Shown one piece after another: positions 30,401-40,034 of a stretch of DNA of 64,000 bases (position 1 is the stretch's first letter; the number at the start of each line of letters is the position of its first letter). A program made the translations under genes and the position numbers. This stretch comes from Ampullaceana balthica. Taxonomy: Eukaryota; Mollusca; Gastropoda; Lymnaeidae. Below the pieces are notes generated by a model that was not told the origin of the DNA, ran no database searches, and saw nothing but the letters and a program-made list of their open reading frames with translations. The stretch lies in assembly GCA_944989445.1 (NCBI GenBank), contig CALYLW010000691.1:530048-594047 (forward strand). The letters are read 5' to 3'.

Positions 30401-32645
30401 GACGTACGTATGTCATTGCGTCTTGTGTACGCTCGTGCATATAGCGAGGTCCTCCAGTGAACGACGATGGTAATATCACAGCTTGACCAATTTCATTTAA
30501 ATTAGTGTCGTTTTTGTCTATAGCATCTTTTAGGTGGATGTACTGTTCTGCTCGTAGTTTCTTTTGATTTAGTCTTATAAAATTTAATCTTTCTGTTTCA
30601 ATTTTTGCATACATATCAACTAAAAACTGATTCAATAAAGCTCGATAGTAAAGGATAGTATTATTATATTGCTTTTTGATCATAAGCCGGTATGAGTAGA
30701 AGTTTGCTGCAGAGACTGTTTTCTTCATAGCTAACTTGCTGACAGCGTGAACTTGAGGTATAGAAACAGAATAACCGTCTTCACCATAGCAGAACATGAG
30801 GGGATATTGAAGTGCATCATAGGACCTGTGGGTTTCCTTAATGCGTTGAAGTTTGTTGTCTCTACTTTTCAAGACAATATCCCTATTCTCGAACGCTTGC
30901 CCAACAATGACAACACCAACTTCACGTACTGTAGGTTTATTAAACCGGCCTTTGTGGGCATTTAATGGCTTTTTGTCAGCGTTAATAACAACTTTGAAGT
31001 CTGTATCTGTTTCTGACATACTGTCAAGTGCCGACTGGAAATCTTGGATATAAGTGTTACATTCATGCAGCATTTTTTGTAATTTCTGCACCAGTGGCGT
31101 GTTCAGTCCAGAGACATTAGCGCACCGCATTTGTGTTTCCTTTTCGTCGTCCCCGACGAAATAAATTTGCAAAAATGTATGTTCCTTAGTCGGCATAGGT
31201 AAAAGACTGCCAATCAGGTGATACACTTGTCCCTGGACTTTAAATGAAGGCATGAAATTTCCCTCAACGATTCGGTTAGCTCCAAATGACGTCATTTGAA
31301 ATGCACTGTTATACTTTCGAATGTTGTTTAAAAAATGCTCACTTTGAGGATGTTCACCATTTAACAGACCCTCAAGAAGGTCAGGAAGCTCATGTAAATG
31401 AGTGAGAGAGACTTTACCACCGTTACAGCACAATCCAGGAGACTCGCATTTCCACCTAATAGCTTGACAATACTCACATTCAACATTCATAGATCCAATG
31501 TTCACAGTTTTGTCAGATTCATACTGTAAATTTGAGTCGTACGCAAATCCACAATCACCTTTTTTGAGCCAAACATTTTGTTTTCGTTTGAGTCGCTTGT
31601 CATTACTGGGATCGTATCTAGAAACGGATTCTCTATTTACTTGTGGATTGGTCTGAGAGTATTTACTGACAGCTTCTCTATTTACTTGTGGATTGGCCTG
31701 AGAGTATTTACTGACAGCGTCTCTATGTACTTGTGGATTGGCCTGAGAGTATTTACTGACAGCGTCTCTATGTACTTGTGGATTGGCCTGAGAGTATTTA
31801 CTGACAGCGTCTCTATGTACTTGTGGATTGGCCTGAGAGTATTTACTGACAGCGTCTCTATGTACTTGTGGATTTTTCTGCAAGTATTTAACAGCTGCGT
31901 CACGAAGTTGTTTTCGTCTAGCTGCATCAGAAAATCTACCACGACGTTTGACACGCCTCCTTTTTACTGGATTCACATAGGGTGCAGTGTTGTCCTCACA
32001 ATCGGTTTGAGATTCGTTCTCTGTTACAATTACGTTAGTAATTCTAAGGCTTGGTGTGTTAACGTGACATTCGGCTTCTGTCAATCGTTGTAGGCATACA
32101 ACCGGTTTCATTAATAACTTAGAAGCCTGATTTTGAGAATTTAAACTTTCATAAACATCAAAATGTCCCCTACTCAAATCGTTACCCGTGAATCTTAGAT
32201 GTTTAAGAGGCATTGGAGGTTGTCCAAAGGTGTAAAAGATTTGTCCATTTCGGTACACTTGAAAGCGACAACCGAACAATTCAGCAGCAGCAATCAACTC
32301 ACATGCAGAACCAAAGGTGAAGGGCTTAAGCATTTCACTCTTATAGTGCTCATGTGTAGTATAATTGTCTCCTGTACCGTCATCAGACCACACCTTGAAC
32401 CTCTCCCAATCATTCAGTACATGAGACACTATATTCAACCGAATATCAAGACTAAGCAGGATATGGCCGTGCAATAGGTAACTGAGAGAATGGAAAAGGC
32501 AGGCGCCATCTCCGGGCATGGTAACCACTCGGTAAAATACAGTTCTTTGATCAATGGTGATCACCTCGATAGACATATTCATTATAAATAAATTATAATT
32601 AATGAGAGTGAGGATCGAACGATGATATAATTGGGTGCTGAACAA
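27420..32645 (-). CDS. Helitron replicase-helicase with OTU protease domain
   Basis: Transposase of a rolling-circle transposon: nicks and joins DNA (HUH Rep) and unwinds it (PIF1-type helicase). In the 1741-residue frame: an OTU cysteine protease at 35-170 (GDGACLF with D46/C49, H161 in GHFDVYE); 15-residue repeats at 250-343; cysteine-rich EYCQAIRWKC near 390. Rep follows with TCNPKW (about 762), the two-His HAHILLWL (about 825) and the tyrosine motif YICKYINKGS (about 963). The helicase has GGTGKT (about 1315), VWDECTMAHR (1397), AGDFRQTLPI (1436), TINKSQGQTL and QLYVACSRV (1685-1715). All catalytic motifs look intact and no stop occurs, so activity is possible. Translation may start at Met24 (MSIEVIT), nearer the OTU domain. 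AATAAA overlaps the last codons. OTU domains are known in some animal Helitrons; their role there is unclear. Confidence 0.93.
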   Translation of the reverse strand: MFSTQLYHRSILTLINYNLFIMNMSIEVITIDQRTVFYRVVTMPGDGACLFHSLSYLLHGHILLSLDIRLNIVSHVLNDWERFKVWSDDGTGDNYTTHEHYKSEMLKPFTFGSACELIAAAELFGCRFQVYRNGQIFYTFGQPPMPLKHLRFTGNDLSRGHFDVYESLNSQNQASKLLMKPVVCLQRLTEAECHVNTPSLRITNVIVTENESQTDCEDNTAPYVNPVKRRRVKRRGRFSDAARRKQLRDAAVKYLQKNPQVHRDAVSKYSQANPQVHRDAVSKYSQANPQVHRDAVSKYSQANPQVHRDAVSKYSQANPQVNREAVSKYSQTNPQVNRESVSRYDPSNDKRLKRKQNVWLKKGDCGFAYDSNLQYESDKTVNIGSMNVECEYCQAIRWKCESPGLCCNGGKVSLTHLHELPDLLEGLLNGEHPQSEHFLNNIRKYNSAFQMTSFGANRIVEGNFMPSFKVQGQVYHLIGSLLPMPTKEHTFLQIYFVGDDEKETQMRCANVSGLNTPLVQKLQKMLHECNTYIQDFQSALDSMSETDTDFKVVINADKKPLNAHKGRFNKPTVREVGVVIVGQAFENRDIVLKSRDNKLQRIKETHRSYDALQYPLMFCYGEDGYSVSIPQVHAVSKLAMKKTVSAANFYSYRLMIKKQYNNTILYYRALLNQFLVDMYAKIETERLNFIRLNQKKLRAEQYIHLKDAIDKNDTNLNEIGQAVILPSSFTGGPRYMHERTQDAMTYVRHYGRPDLFITFTCNPKWTDITNVLLPRQKPHDRHDLISRVFHLKIRKMMDLLTKSNIFGCTTCYMYTIEWQKRGLPHAHILLWLKDRIRPAVIDQVICAELPDPQTDPSLYEIVKSTMIHGPCGPHNIKSPCMINGTCSRKFPRPFISETQAGENGYPQYRRRAPGNGGHTANINGEDIDNRWVVPYNPVLSRFFNAHINVEFCNSVKSIKYICKYINKGSDQAVFAIQNQYDEISRYEAGRYISSSEAAWRIFRFPVHERYPPVVHLAVHLENGQRIYFTECNVVNKVRNPPQTTLLAFFDLCKRDDFAKQLHYNEIPSYYVWNNNMFCRRKQGKTVPGHSGVKRDNVLGRIYTVHPKNSECYHLRLLLNEIKGPTSFQCLRTVGGVLHPTYKSACRALGLLQDDINWDETLQEAALSRSPQMIRELFGVMLVFCQMENPLSLWEKHRDSLAEDVWRQTERAHKGTEVEKWSDLMYNECLQLLENYVIYIGGKSLKHYGLPSPLKELTGITSNPEYLRETSYNTSQLANTVTNNEMLLNSDQKTVYEQVTRSVVSGTGTVFFLDAPGGTGKTFLINLLLAKIRAEGNIAIAVASSGIAATLLEGGRTAHSAFKLPLNLSDIESPMCNISKQSNTAEVLRHCQLIVWDECTMAHRGGIEALDRTLQDIRNTNKVMGGLTVLLAGDFRQTLPIVPRGTRADEVKACLKSSYLWPQINIITLEINMRVHLNGDKKDGEFSSILMSIGDGTFIQENCKIKIPTNLCHLVNTLEILLEKVYPNIKNLHEYDVSWLRERAILTPRNDMTTTINHILIKELPSQVKKYKSVDSVVEVEDVVHYPVEFLHTLNPPGTPEHELILKVGAPIMLLRNLQPQKLCNGTRLQVTCLHKNLIEATIFTGHGSGETVFIPRISIIPSDMPFQFKRLQFPVRLCFAMTINKSQGQTLQMVGIDLRQDCFSHGQLYVACSRVRSASSLVILQPEGRTDNIVYTEILNK
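31628..31882 (-). repeat. 45-bp in-frame minisatellite inside the Helitron gene
   Basis: Five to six nearly identical 45-bp units encode SKYSQANPQVHRDAV in tandem (residues about 253-343). Units differ by only a few bases, more alike than needed to keep the protein, which suggests recent expansion. The linker lies between the OTU domain and the Rep part. Confidence 0.88.
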
Positions 32646-32999
32646 TATACACTAAGTCTGAAATACCTACAAAATAACTGTAAGCGTAATACACGAACAC
32701 AAAACAGAAGAGAAGACGTGTTCAAATAAAATTTCTGCTGTTATTAACAGGGACACGTGAATAACTTGGCGAAGGAATGTATACAAAATCAAGTAACTTA
32801 AATAATGCTTTAATGGCGTTCACTTCCTGTGCGTTAAACAATATGATGAAAACTCTCTAAAATTCTACACATATTTTAATGACGTCAATAAAACAACATT
32901 CTTTTGCACACTTTCGCACCTATCAAAAACGCAACCTCCAAACACGCCACCGCGCGTAGCTCACAGTGAATTAATGATGAGCCAGTTTTTATATAGCTC
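32646..32999 (-). promoter_or_regulatory. Helitron A region upstream of the Rep/helicase gene
   Basis: About 350 bases between the gene start and the minisatellite array. It should hold the promoter, but I recognise no certain TATA box or initiator. Confidence 0.3.
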
Positions 33000-35160
33000 A
33001 TATCAGAAAAAATCTACATTTGGGCCCCTGGCCATAAATGAGTGGGAATTTTAAATCAGCAAGTTTCAAAAGTTTTATAATTCTTTCTGTATAGGAATTT
33101 GGAAAATTAATGATGAGTCATTTTTTATAACAATTTTTATATAAGAAAAAAAAACACATTTTGGCCTCCGACCCCTAGTGAGTGTTATTTAAATATTTTT
33201 TTCGCTTGTTAATTTTGCAGGAGTGTACTCATCAACTTCTCGAAGTTTCATGCTCCTACCTACACGGGAAATTTGAGAATTAGTAATGAGTCATTTTATA
33301 AAGCTGATATTAAGAATATAATATATTTGGGTCCTCAACAACGTCCAAAAGTTTCAACCCCCGGCCCCCATTAGTGTGAATTTTAAAATTATATTTCGCC
33401 TGTTACCATTGCGGGTTTGTACTAAAAAACTTCCCAAAGTTTCATGCTTCTACCTATACGGGAAATAGGAGAATTATTGATTTTACGTTTTTATATAGCT
33501 CATATGAGGAAAAAACTACATTTGGGCCCCTGGTCCCCAGTTTGTGATAATTTAAATATCTTTTTGCCTGTTGATATCGCGGAAGTGTACTCAACAACTT
33601 CCCAAAGTTTCATTCTTCTATGTACTCGCGAAATAGGAGAATTAGTGATTTTAATTTTAATATAGCCCATATATGGAAAAAATGGTTTTTGGCCCCGGCC
33701 CCCCTGAGTGTGAATTTAAAAATTCTTTTATGCCAGTTTTTGTCGTGAGAGGCTACTCAACAACTTCCCAAAGTTTCATGATTCTACCTACACGGAAAGT
33801 TGGAGAATTAGTGATGAGTCAGTTTTTTTATCTGAGAAAAAAACATTTGGGCCCCCGGCCCCCATTAAGTGATAATTTAAATATTGTTTTTACCTGTTAC
33901 CATCGTGGAAGTGTACTTAATTAACAACTACCCCAAGTTTCATGCTTCCACCTACACGGGAAATAGGAGAATTAGTGATTTTTAGTTTTTATATAGCTCA
34001 TTTAAGGAAAAAACTTCACTTGGGACCCCGGCCCCCAGGAAGTGATAATTTAAATATTTTTTCTCCCGTTACCATCGCGTTATTGTACTCAACAACTACC
34101 CCAAGTTTCATGCTTCTACCTACACGGGAAATAGGAGAATTTGTTATTTTCAGTTTTTATATAGCTCATAAAAGGAAAAAAACTTCATTTGGGCCCCCGG
34201 CCCCCAGGAAGTGATAATTTTATTTTTTTTTCTCCCGTCGCCATCGCTGGTTTGTACTCAACAACTTCCCAAAGTTTCATGCTTCTGCCTACACAGGAAT
34301 TAGGAGAATTAGTGATTTTCAGTTTTTATATAGCTCATATAAGGAAAAAACTTCATTTGGGCCCCCGGCCCCCAGGAAGTGATAATTTAAATATTTTTTC
34401 TCCCGTTACCATCGCGGGGTTGTACTCAACAATTTCCCAAAGTTCCATGCTTCTGCCTACTCGAGAAATGAGAAAATTAGTGATTTCATATTCTATATAG
34501 TCCATATAAGGAAAAAAAAGCGTTTTTGGGCCCCGGGCCCCCAACATTGTGAATTTTAAAATTCTTATTCGCCAATTATCGTTGAGAGAGTGTACTCAGC
34601 AAGTTCCCAAAGTTTCATGTTAATACCTACACGGGAATTTGGAGAATTAGTGATCAGTCAGTTTTTTATATAAGAAAAAAACTACATTTGGGCCCCCGGA
34701 CCCCATTAAGTGTTATTTTATATTTTTTTTTCGCTTGTTACCATCGCGGAAGTGTGCTTATCAACTACCCAGTGTTTCATGCTTCTACCTACACGGGAAA
34801 TAGGAGAATTAGTGATTTTTAGTTTTTATATAGCTCATATAAGGAAAAATTTTCATTTGGGCCCCCGGCCCCCAGGAAGTGATAATTTAAATATTTTTTC
34901 TCCCGTTACCATCGCGGGGTTGTACTCAACAATTTCACAAAGTTTCATGCTTCTGCCTACTCGGGAAACAGGAGAATTGGTGATTTTCAAATTTTATATA
35001 TGCCATATAAGGAAAAAAAACGTTTTTTGGGCCCCCGGCCCCCCTGAGTGTTATTTTAAAAATTCTTTTACTCCAATTTTCGTCGCGAGAGGCTACTCGA
35101 CAACTTCCCAAAGTTTCATGCTTCTACCTACACGGGAAGTTGGAGAATTAGTGATGAATC
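33000..35160 (-). repeat. Helitron A 5' array, about thirteen 168-bp units
   Basis: The motif CATGCTTCTACCTACACGGG recurs at a spacing of 162-171 bases (about 33249, 33443, 33611, 33778, 33941, 34110, 34279, 34447, 34617, 34779, 34947, 35118). Each unit also has a GC palindrome (GGGCCCCCGGCCCCC), a TATATAGCTCATAT-like stretch and AATTAGTGAT. The outermost unit merges with the element's 5' terminal TCAGTCAGTCAGTGAGTGAG. Long frames run through it only because 168 is a multiple of three. Confidence 0.88.
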
Positions 35161-35234
35161 AGTCAGTCAGTCAGTGAGTGAGGGCTTTGCCTTTTATTAG
35201 TATAGATATATATCTATACATCTATCTATATATC

Positions 35235-36101
35235 TCTATACATATAAGACGCATTTGTTGTCTGTCTGTCTGTCTGTTCCCTAATAACTCAAGATCCAGA
35301 CAACCAAATAACGTGAAATTTGGTACACGTACACAAAATTATACCGGAAAGGTTATTAAACAGGTTTCGTTCCTTATATATAAGATACTGGGGCCCGGGG
35401 GCCCAAAATGTAGTTTTTCCCTATATGAGCTATATAAAATAAAAATTATTGAAAATTAAGACGTAAAATAATGACGCAAATTAATAAACATTTTGGTGTC
35501 GAGATTAACAAGAAGGCGATTATCGCCATAAAATAATTTTTTTGTTGTTGTTGCTTTGTTGTTGTTGCTTTTGTTGTTGTTGTTGTTGTTGTGTTGTTGT
35601 TGTGTTGTTGTTGTTGTTGTTGTTTTGTTGTTGCTTTGTTATTGTTTTGTTGTTGATGTTTTTGTTGTTGTTTTGTTTTTGTTGTTGTTGCTGTTGTTGT
35701 TTTTGTTGTTGTTGCTGTTGTTGTTGCTGTTGTTGCTTTTGTGTTGTTTTTGTTGTTGTTGCTGTTGTTGCTGTTGTTGCTTTTGTGTTGTTTTTGCTGT
35801 TGTTGTTGTTGTCCACATCCCTTGCCCTGCGACGTCAATGTCCTTCATGTTGTTGTTGCTTTGTTGTTGTTGCTGTTGTAGTTGTTGTTTTGTTGTTGTT
35901 GCTTTGTTGTTGTTGCTGTTGTTGTTGTAGTTGTTGTTTTGTTGTTTTTTTGTTGTTGATTTTGTTGTTTTTGTTGTTTATTTGTTTAGTTGTTTTGTTG
36001 CTGTTGCTGTTTCTGTTGTTGTTTTTGTCGTTGTTTCTGTTGTTGTTTTTGTTGTTGTTGCTGTTGTTGTTAAACCCGGGAGAAGCCGGGTACTTGCCTA
36101 G
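35235..36101 (+). mobile_element. Helitron family B, copy 1
   Basis: Begins CTCTATACATATAAGACGCA and ends with the hairpin CCCGG-GAGAAG-CCGGG, then TACTTGCCTAG (CTAG at 36098-36101). The 5' 280 bp are the conserved family head (AATAACGTGAAATTTGGTAC, TTATACCGGAAAGGTTATTA, and the GGGCCCGGGGGCCC palindrome). A perfect GGCGATTATCGCC hairpin lies near 35515. The rest is (TTG)n with an embedded CCACATCCCTTGCCCTGC island. Non-autonomous: no protein. Confidence 0.72.
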
Positions 36102-36110
36102 GGGCAAGTC

Positions 36111-37048
36111 TCTATATATATAAGACGCATTTGTTGTCTGGTTGTCTGTCTGTTCCCTAATAACTCAAGATCCAGACAACCAAATAACGTGAAATTTGGT
36201 ACACGTACACAAAATTATACCGGAAAGGTTATTAAACAGGTTTCGTTCCATATATATAAGATACTGGGGGCCCGGGGGCCCAAAATGTAGTTTTTCCTTA
36301 TATGAGCTATATAAAATAAACAATTATTGAAAATTAAGACGTAAAATAATGACGCAAATTAATAAACATTTTGGTGTCGAGATTAACAAGAAGGCGATTA
36401 TCGCCATAAAATAATTTGTTGTTTTGCTTTGTTGTTGTTGCTTTTGTTGTTGCTTTTGTTGTTGTAGTTGTTGTTTTGTTGTTGTTGCTTTGTTGTTGTT
36501 GCTGTTGCTGTTGTAGTTGTTGTTTTTTTGTTGTTTGTTGTTCTTTTGTTGTTGATTTTTTGTCGTTGTTTTGTTTTTGTTGTTGTTGCTGTTGTTGTTT
36601 TTCTTGTTGTTGCTGTTGTTGTTGCTGTTTTGTTGCTGTTGTTGTTGCTGTTGTTGTTGTTGCTTTTGTGTTGTTTTTGCTGTTGTTGTTGTTGTCCACA
36701 TCCCTTGCCCTGCAACGACAATGTCCTTCATGTTGTTGTTGCTTTGTTTTTGTTGCTGTTGTTGTTGTAGTTGTTTTATTGTTGTTTTGTTGTTGATTTT
36801 GTTGTTTTGTTTTGTTGTTTTGCTGCTGTTGCTGTTTCTGTTGTTGGTTTTGTCGTTGTTGCTGTTGTTGTTGCTGTTGTTGTTGTAGTTGTTGTTTTGT
36901 TGTTGTTGCTTTGTTGTTGTTGCTGTTGTTGTTTTAGTTGTTGTTGTTTTGTTTTTGTTGTTTATTTTTGTTGTTTTGTTGCTGTTGTTGTTTTTGTTGT
37001 TGTTGCTGTTGTTCTTAAACCCGGGTGAAGCCGGGTACTTGCACCTAG
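36111..37048 (+). mobile_element. Helitron family B, copy 2
   Basis: Same head, TTG-repeat body with the CCACATCCCTTGCCCTGC island (36697-36714), and the same 3' hairpin. It ends GCACCTAG at 37048 followed by T, as for a canonical Helitron. Head-to-tail with copy 1. Confidence 0.75.
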
Positions 37049-37053
37049 TATTC

Positions 37054-37875
37054 TCTATATATATAAGACGCATTTGTTGTCTGGATGTCTGTCTGTCTGT
37101 TCCCTAATAACTCAAGATCCAGACAACCAAATAACGTGAAATTTGGTACACGTACACAAAATTATACCGGAAAGGTTATTAAACAGGTTTCGTTCCATAT
37201 ATATAAGATACTGGGGGCCCGGGGGCCCAAAATCTAATTTTTTCTTATATGAGCTATATACAATAAAAAGTTATTGAAAATTAAGACGTAAAATAATGAC
37301 GCAAAATAATAAACATTTTGGTGTCGAGATTAACAAGAGGGCGATTAGCGCCATAAAATATTTTTGTTGTTGTTGTTGTTGCTTTTTTTTGTTGCTTTTG
37401 TTGTTGTAGTTGTTGTTTTGTTGTTGTTGCTGTTATTGTTGTAGTTGTTGCTTTGTTGTTGTTGTTGCTGTTGTTGTTTTTGTTGTTGCTGTTGTTGTTT
37501 CTGTTGTTGTTGCTTTTGCTGTTGATGCTTTTGTGTTGTTTTTGCTGTTGTTGTTGTTGTCCACATCCCTTGCCCTGCGACGACAATGTCCTTCATGTTG
37601 TTGTTGCTTTGTTGTTGATAAATTTTTTTGTTGTTTTGTTTTTGTTGTTTTGATGCTGTTGCTGTTTCTGTTGTTGGTTTTGTCGTTGTTGCTGTTGTTG
37701 TTGCTGTTGTTGTTGTAGTTGTTGTTTTGTTGTTGTTGCTTTGTTGTTGTTGCTGTTGTTGTTGTAGTTGTTGTTTTGTTTTTGTTGTTTGTTTTTGTTG
37801 TTTTGTTGCTGTTGTTGTTTTTGTTGTTCTTGCTGTTGTTGTTAAACCCGGGAGAAGCCGGGTACTTGCCCCTAG
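37054..37875 (+). mobile_element. Helitron family B, copy 3
   Basis: Same head (37060-37340), TTG-repeat body with the island at 37561-37578, hairpin and CTTGCCCCTAG ending at 37875 followed by T. In this copy the inverted motif reads GGCGATTAGCGCC, so the stem is shorter than in copies 1 and 2. Confidence 0.75.
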
Positions 37876-40034
37876 TATACATATAAGACGCATTTGTTGT
37901 CTGTCCGTCGTCTGTCTGTTCCCTTATAACTCAAGATCCAGACAACCAAATAACGTGAAATTTGGTACACGTACACAAAATTATACCGGAAAGGTTATTA
38001 AACAGGTTTCGTTCCATATATATAAGATACTGGGGGCTGGGGGCCCAAAATGTAGTTTTTCCCTATATGAGCTATAAGATAAAAATTATTGAAAATTAAG
38101 ACGTAACATTTTGGTGTCGAGATTAACAAGATGGCGTTTATTGCCATAAAATAATGTGATGTGACGTCATAGTTTGAGTTCATATTAATTTGTAAATAGG
38201 AAAGAAATTGAAAAGAGCAGTGATTATTTTAATTTATATTTTTAATTGTTAATATACCGCTGTGGGTGTGCGTTTAAGTATTTGTGTGCACATGTGTGAA
38301 TCAGTGAGTGTGTGTGTTTTTGGTTGTGAACTAAATGTTATGAAACGGTTTATTTTTATGTCTGTTAATGTTGCGCCTCTAACAAGATTACGTATATATT
38401 TTTATACAATTTGTTTGCAAATTACATATTTTTTACTTTAAACTGTTTCTTTTATGTATATTCTATAAGCATTTTATCCAGTCGTCCGATCAAGCTTTTT
38501 CCTTTTATCGGTGAGAGTAGGAGTCAATAATATCGTCCATCCCTGGTCCCTGGGTGGCATAAACACTGTAGCTAAGCAACTGTGTTTATACTTTTTGCAT
38601 AACTTAAACTAAACCAGCAGGGCACATTTTAAGCTCAAACATTGCGTTTCGAAATGTTTCTTTAAAACAAATAAACCCCATACAACAGAAAAATTAATTA
38701 TATAAATTATCACTTACTGGGGGCGGGGGCCCAAATGTATTTTTTTCCGTATATTTAAAACTGATTCAAAACTAATTCTCCAACTTCTCGTGAAGGTAGA
38801 AGCATGAAACTTTTGGGAACTTGCCAAATACACTATTACGACGATAATTGGTGAAAATTAATGTAAACATTTCCACTCATGGGTGGCCGGGAGCCCCAAA
38901 ACCGGTTTTTCCTTATATGGGTTATATAAAACTGAATCAACACCAATTCCTCATATTCCCGAGTAGGTAGAAGCATGAAAATTTGGAAAGTCGTTGAGTA
39001 CCCTCCCGCAATGGTAACAGTCGAAAAAAGTATAAAATTATCACTAACTGGGTAGGGGGGTGGGCGGGGCCCCAAACGTAGTTTTTTCTTAAATGAGCTA
39101 TATAAATCAGGCTCATCATTAAATCTCATATTTCCTGTGTAGGTAGAAGCATGAAACTTTGTGAAGTTGTTATATACCCTCCCAAAATGGTAACTGGCGA
39201 AACATTAATAAAAATTATCACTCACTGGATGGTAAGATGCCTGAATGTAGTTTTTTTTTCATATATCAAACTGACTCATCAATAATTTTCCAAATTACCG
39301 TGTAAATAGAAGAATGAAAAAATTTGGAAGATTTTGAGTACCCTCGCGCGATGGTAACATGCGAAAAAAAAATAAAATCACTCACTAGAGGGCCTTGGGC
39401 CAAAATGTAGGTGTTTTCCTAATATGAGCTATATAAAACAGACTCATCATTAAATATCCAACTTCCCGTGTAAATAGGAGCATGAAACTTTGGGAAGTTG
39501 TTGAGTACTCTCCCGCAATGATAACATACGAAAAAAAAATATCAGCTCGATCATCATCATCATCAACAGTCCCGTGACCGTTGCGGTCGTTGGGGGGATC
39601 GGATGGACACAACAACAGATAACGATCTCCACATATGCCTATTTTGAGCGGTGGCCAATAATTCATGGAATTTCATCCCTGTTGATTTCTTTATGTTGTC
39701 CAGCCAGCTTTACGGTTGTCGACCTCTTCGCCGGCCCCCTTGAAGGATAATTTTTGTCAGGGTATCATGTCGCAGTACATGAACAAAAAATGCCATCTTG
39801 CTTCTCTTAATTGTTGTTACTATTGTTTCTTGATGACCCGCAATAGACTTGATTCGGTGCTAGACATATTCATTGGTCTTATGTTCTAAATATGAGATCT
39901 GGAGAATTTTCCTCATGCATTTGTTTTCAAATGCCTGCAGCTTGCTTTCAGCTCGATATAATGCAAATAAACAGTTTTGTACGCTTCTACAGAAAACCTT
40001 ATTTTAAACCCGGGATAAGCCGGGTACTTGCCCA
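37876..40034 (+). mobile_element. Helitron family B, copy 4 (long, with captured LINE end)
   Basis: Same head, then the TGACGTCA module (38155-38190) instead of TTG repeats. A stretch of 168-bp-like units related to Helitron A follows (38700-39530), then a LINE 3' end (39545-39990), and finally the hairpin CCCGG-GATAAG-CCGGG. The terminal CTAG is changed to CCATATAG, so this end looks damaged. Confidence 0.6.
39545..39990 (-). pseudogene. 3' end of a non-LTR retrotransposon captured in Helitron B
   Basis: On the minus strand: ESKLQAFENKCMRKILQIS, then IKRSKMAFFVHVLRHD, RGRQP-SWLDNIK and LLATAQNRHMWRSLSVVV. This is the common C-terminal tail of RTE-like reverse transcriptases. It ends in a (TGATGATGA) tail at the low-coordinate side, as such elements do. 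One stop and a few changes are present. It sits immediately inside the Helitron 3' end and recurs, shorter, at 41755-41965 in the same position. Confidence 0.68.

Larger units (their letters stand above)
23405..35206 (-). mobile_element. Complete autonomous-type Helitron (family A), 11.8 kb
   Basis: Rolling-circle transposon on the minus strand. The 5' end at 35206 is TC (TCTATACTAATAAAAGGC), preceded by A. The 3' end at 23405 is GCGCGGGTATTTTGCTAG, followed by T, with a CCGC/GCGG hairpin ten bases before CTAG. These are the textbook termini: insertion between A and T without target duplication. Between them, 5' to 3', are a 168-bp minisatellite array (35160-33000), the intact Rep/helicase gene (32645-27420), a decayed second helicase tail (27340-27140), and a 3' region of three tandem units. 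I infer that both ends belong to one element because they are of matching orientation and no other Helitron end was found in between. Confidence 0.7.

Noticed and set aside
31578..32093. Plus-strand frame with repeated MYLWIGLRVFTDSV
   Set aside because: Antisense shadow of the 45-bp repeat in the Helitron gene.
33000..35160. CRISPR-like array
   Set aside because: Units are 168 bp and repeat over their full length without unique spacers, in a eukaryotic Helitron.
33444..35177. Repeating frames with SFMLLPTREIGELVIFSFYI
   Set aside because: The unit is 168 bp, a multiple of three, so a chance frame stays open across units. Units with indels break it, and the same sequence is non-coding in family B.
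35446..37893. Long frames of Asn/Gln/Thr or Leu/Cys/Val on both strands
   Set aside because: They are translations of (TTG)n simple repeat in non-autonomous Helitrons and have no domain content.
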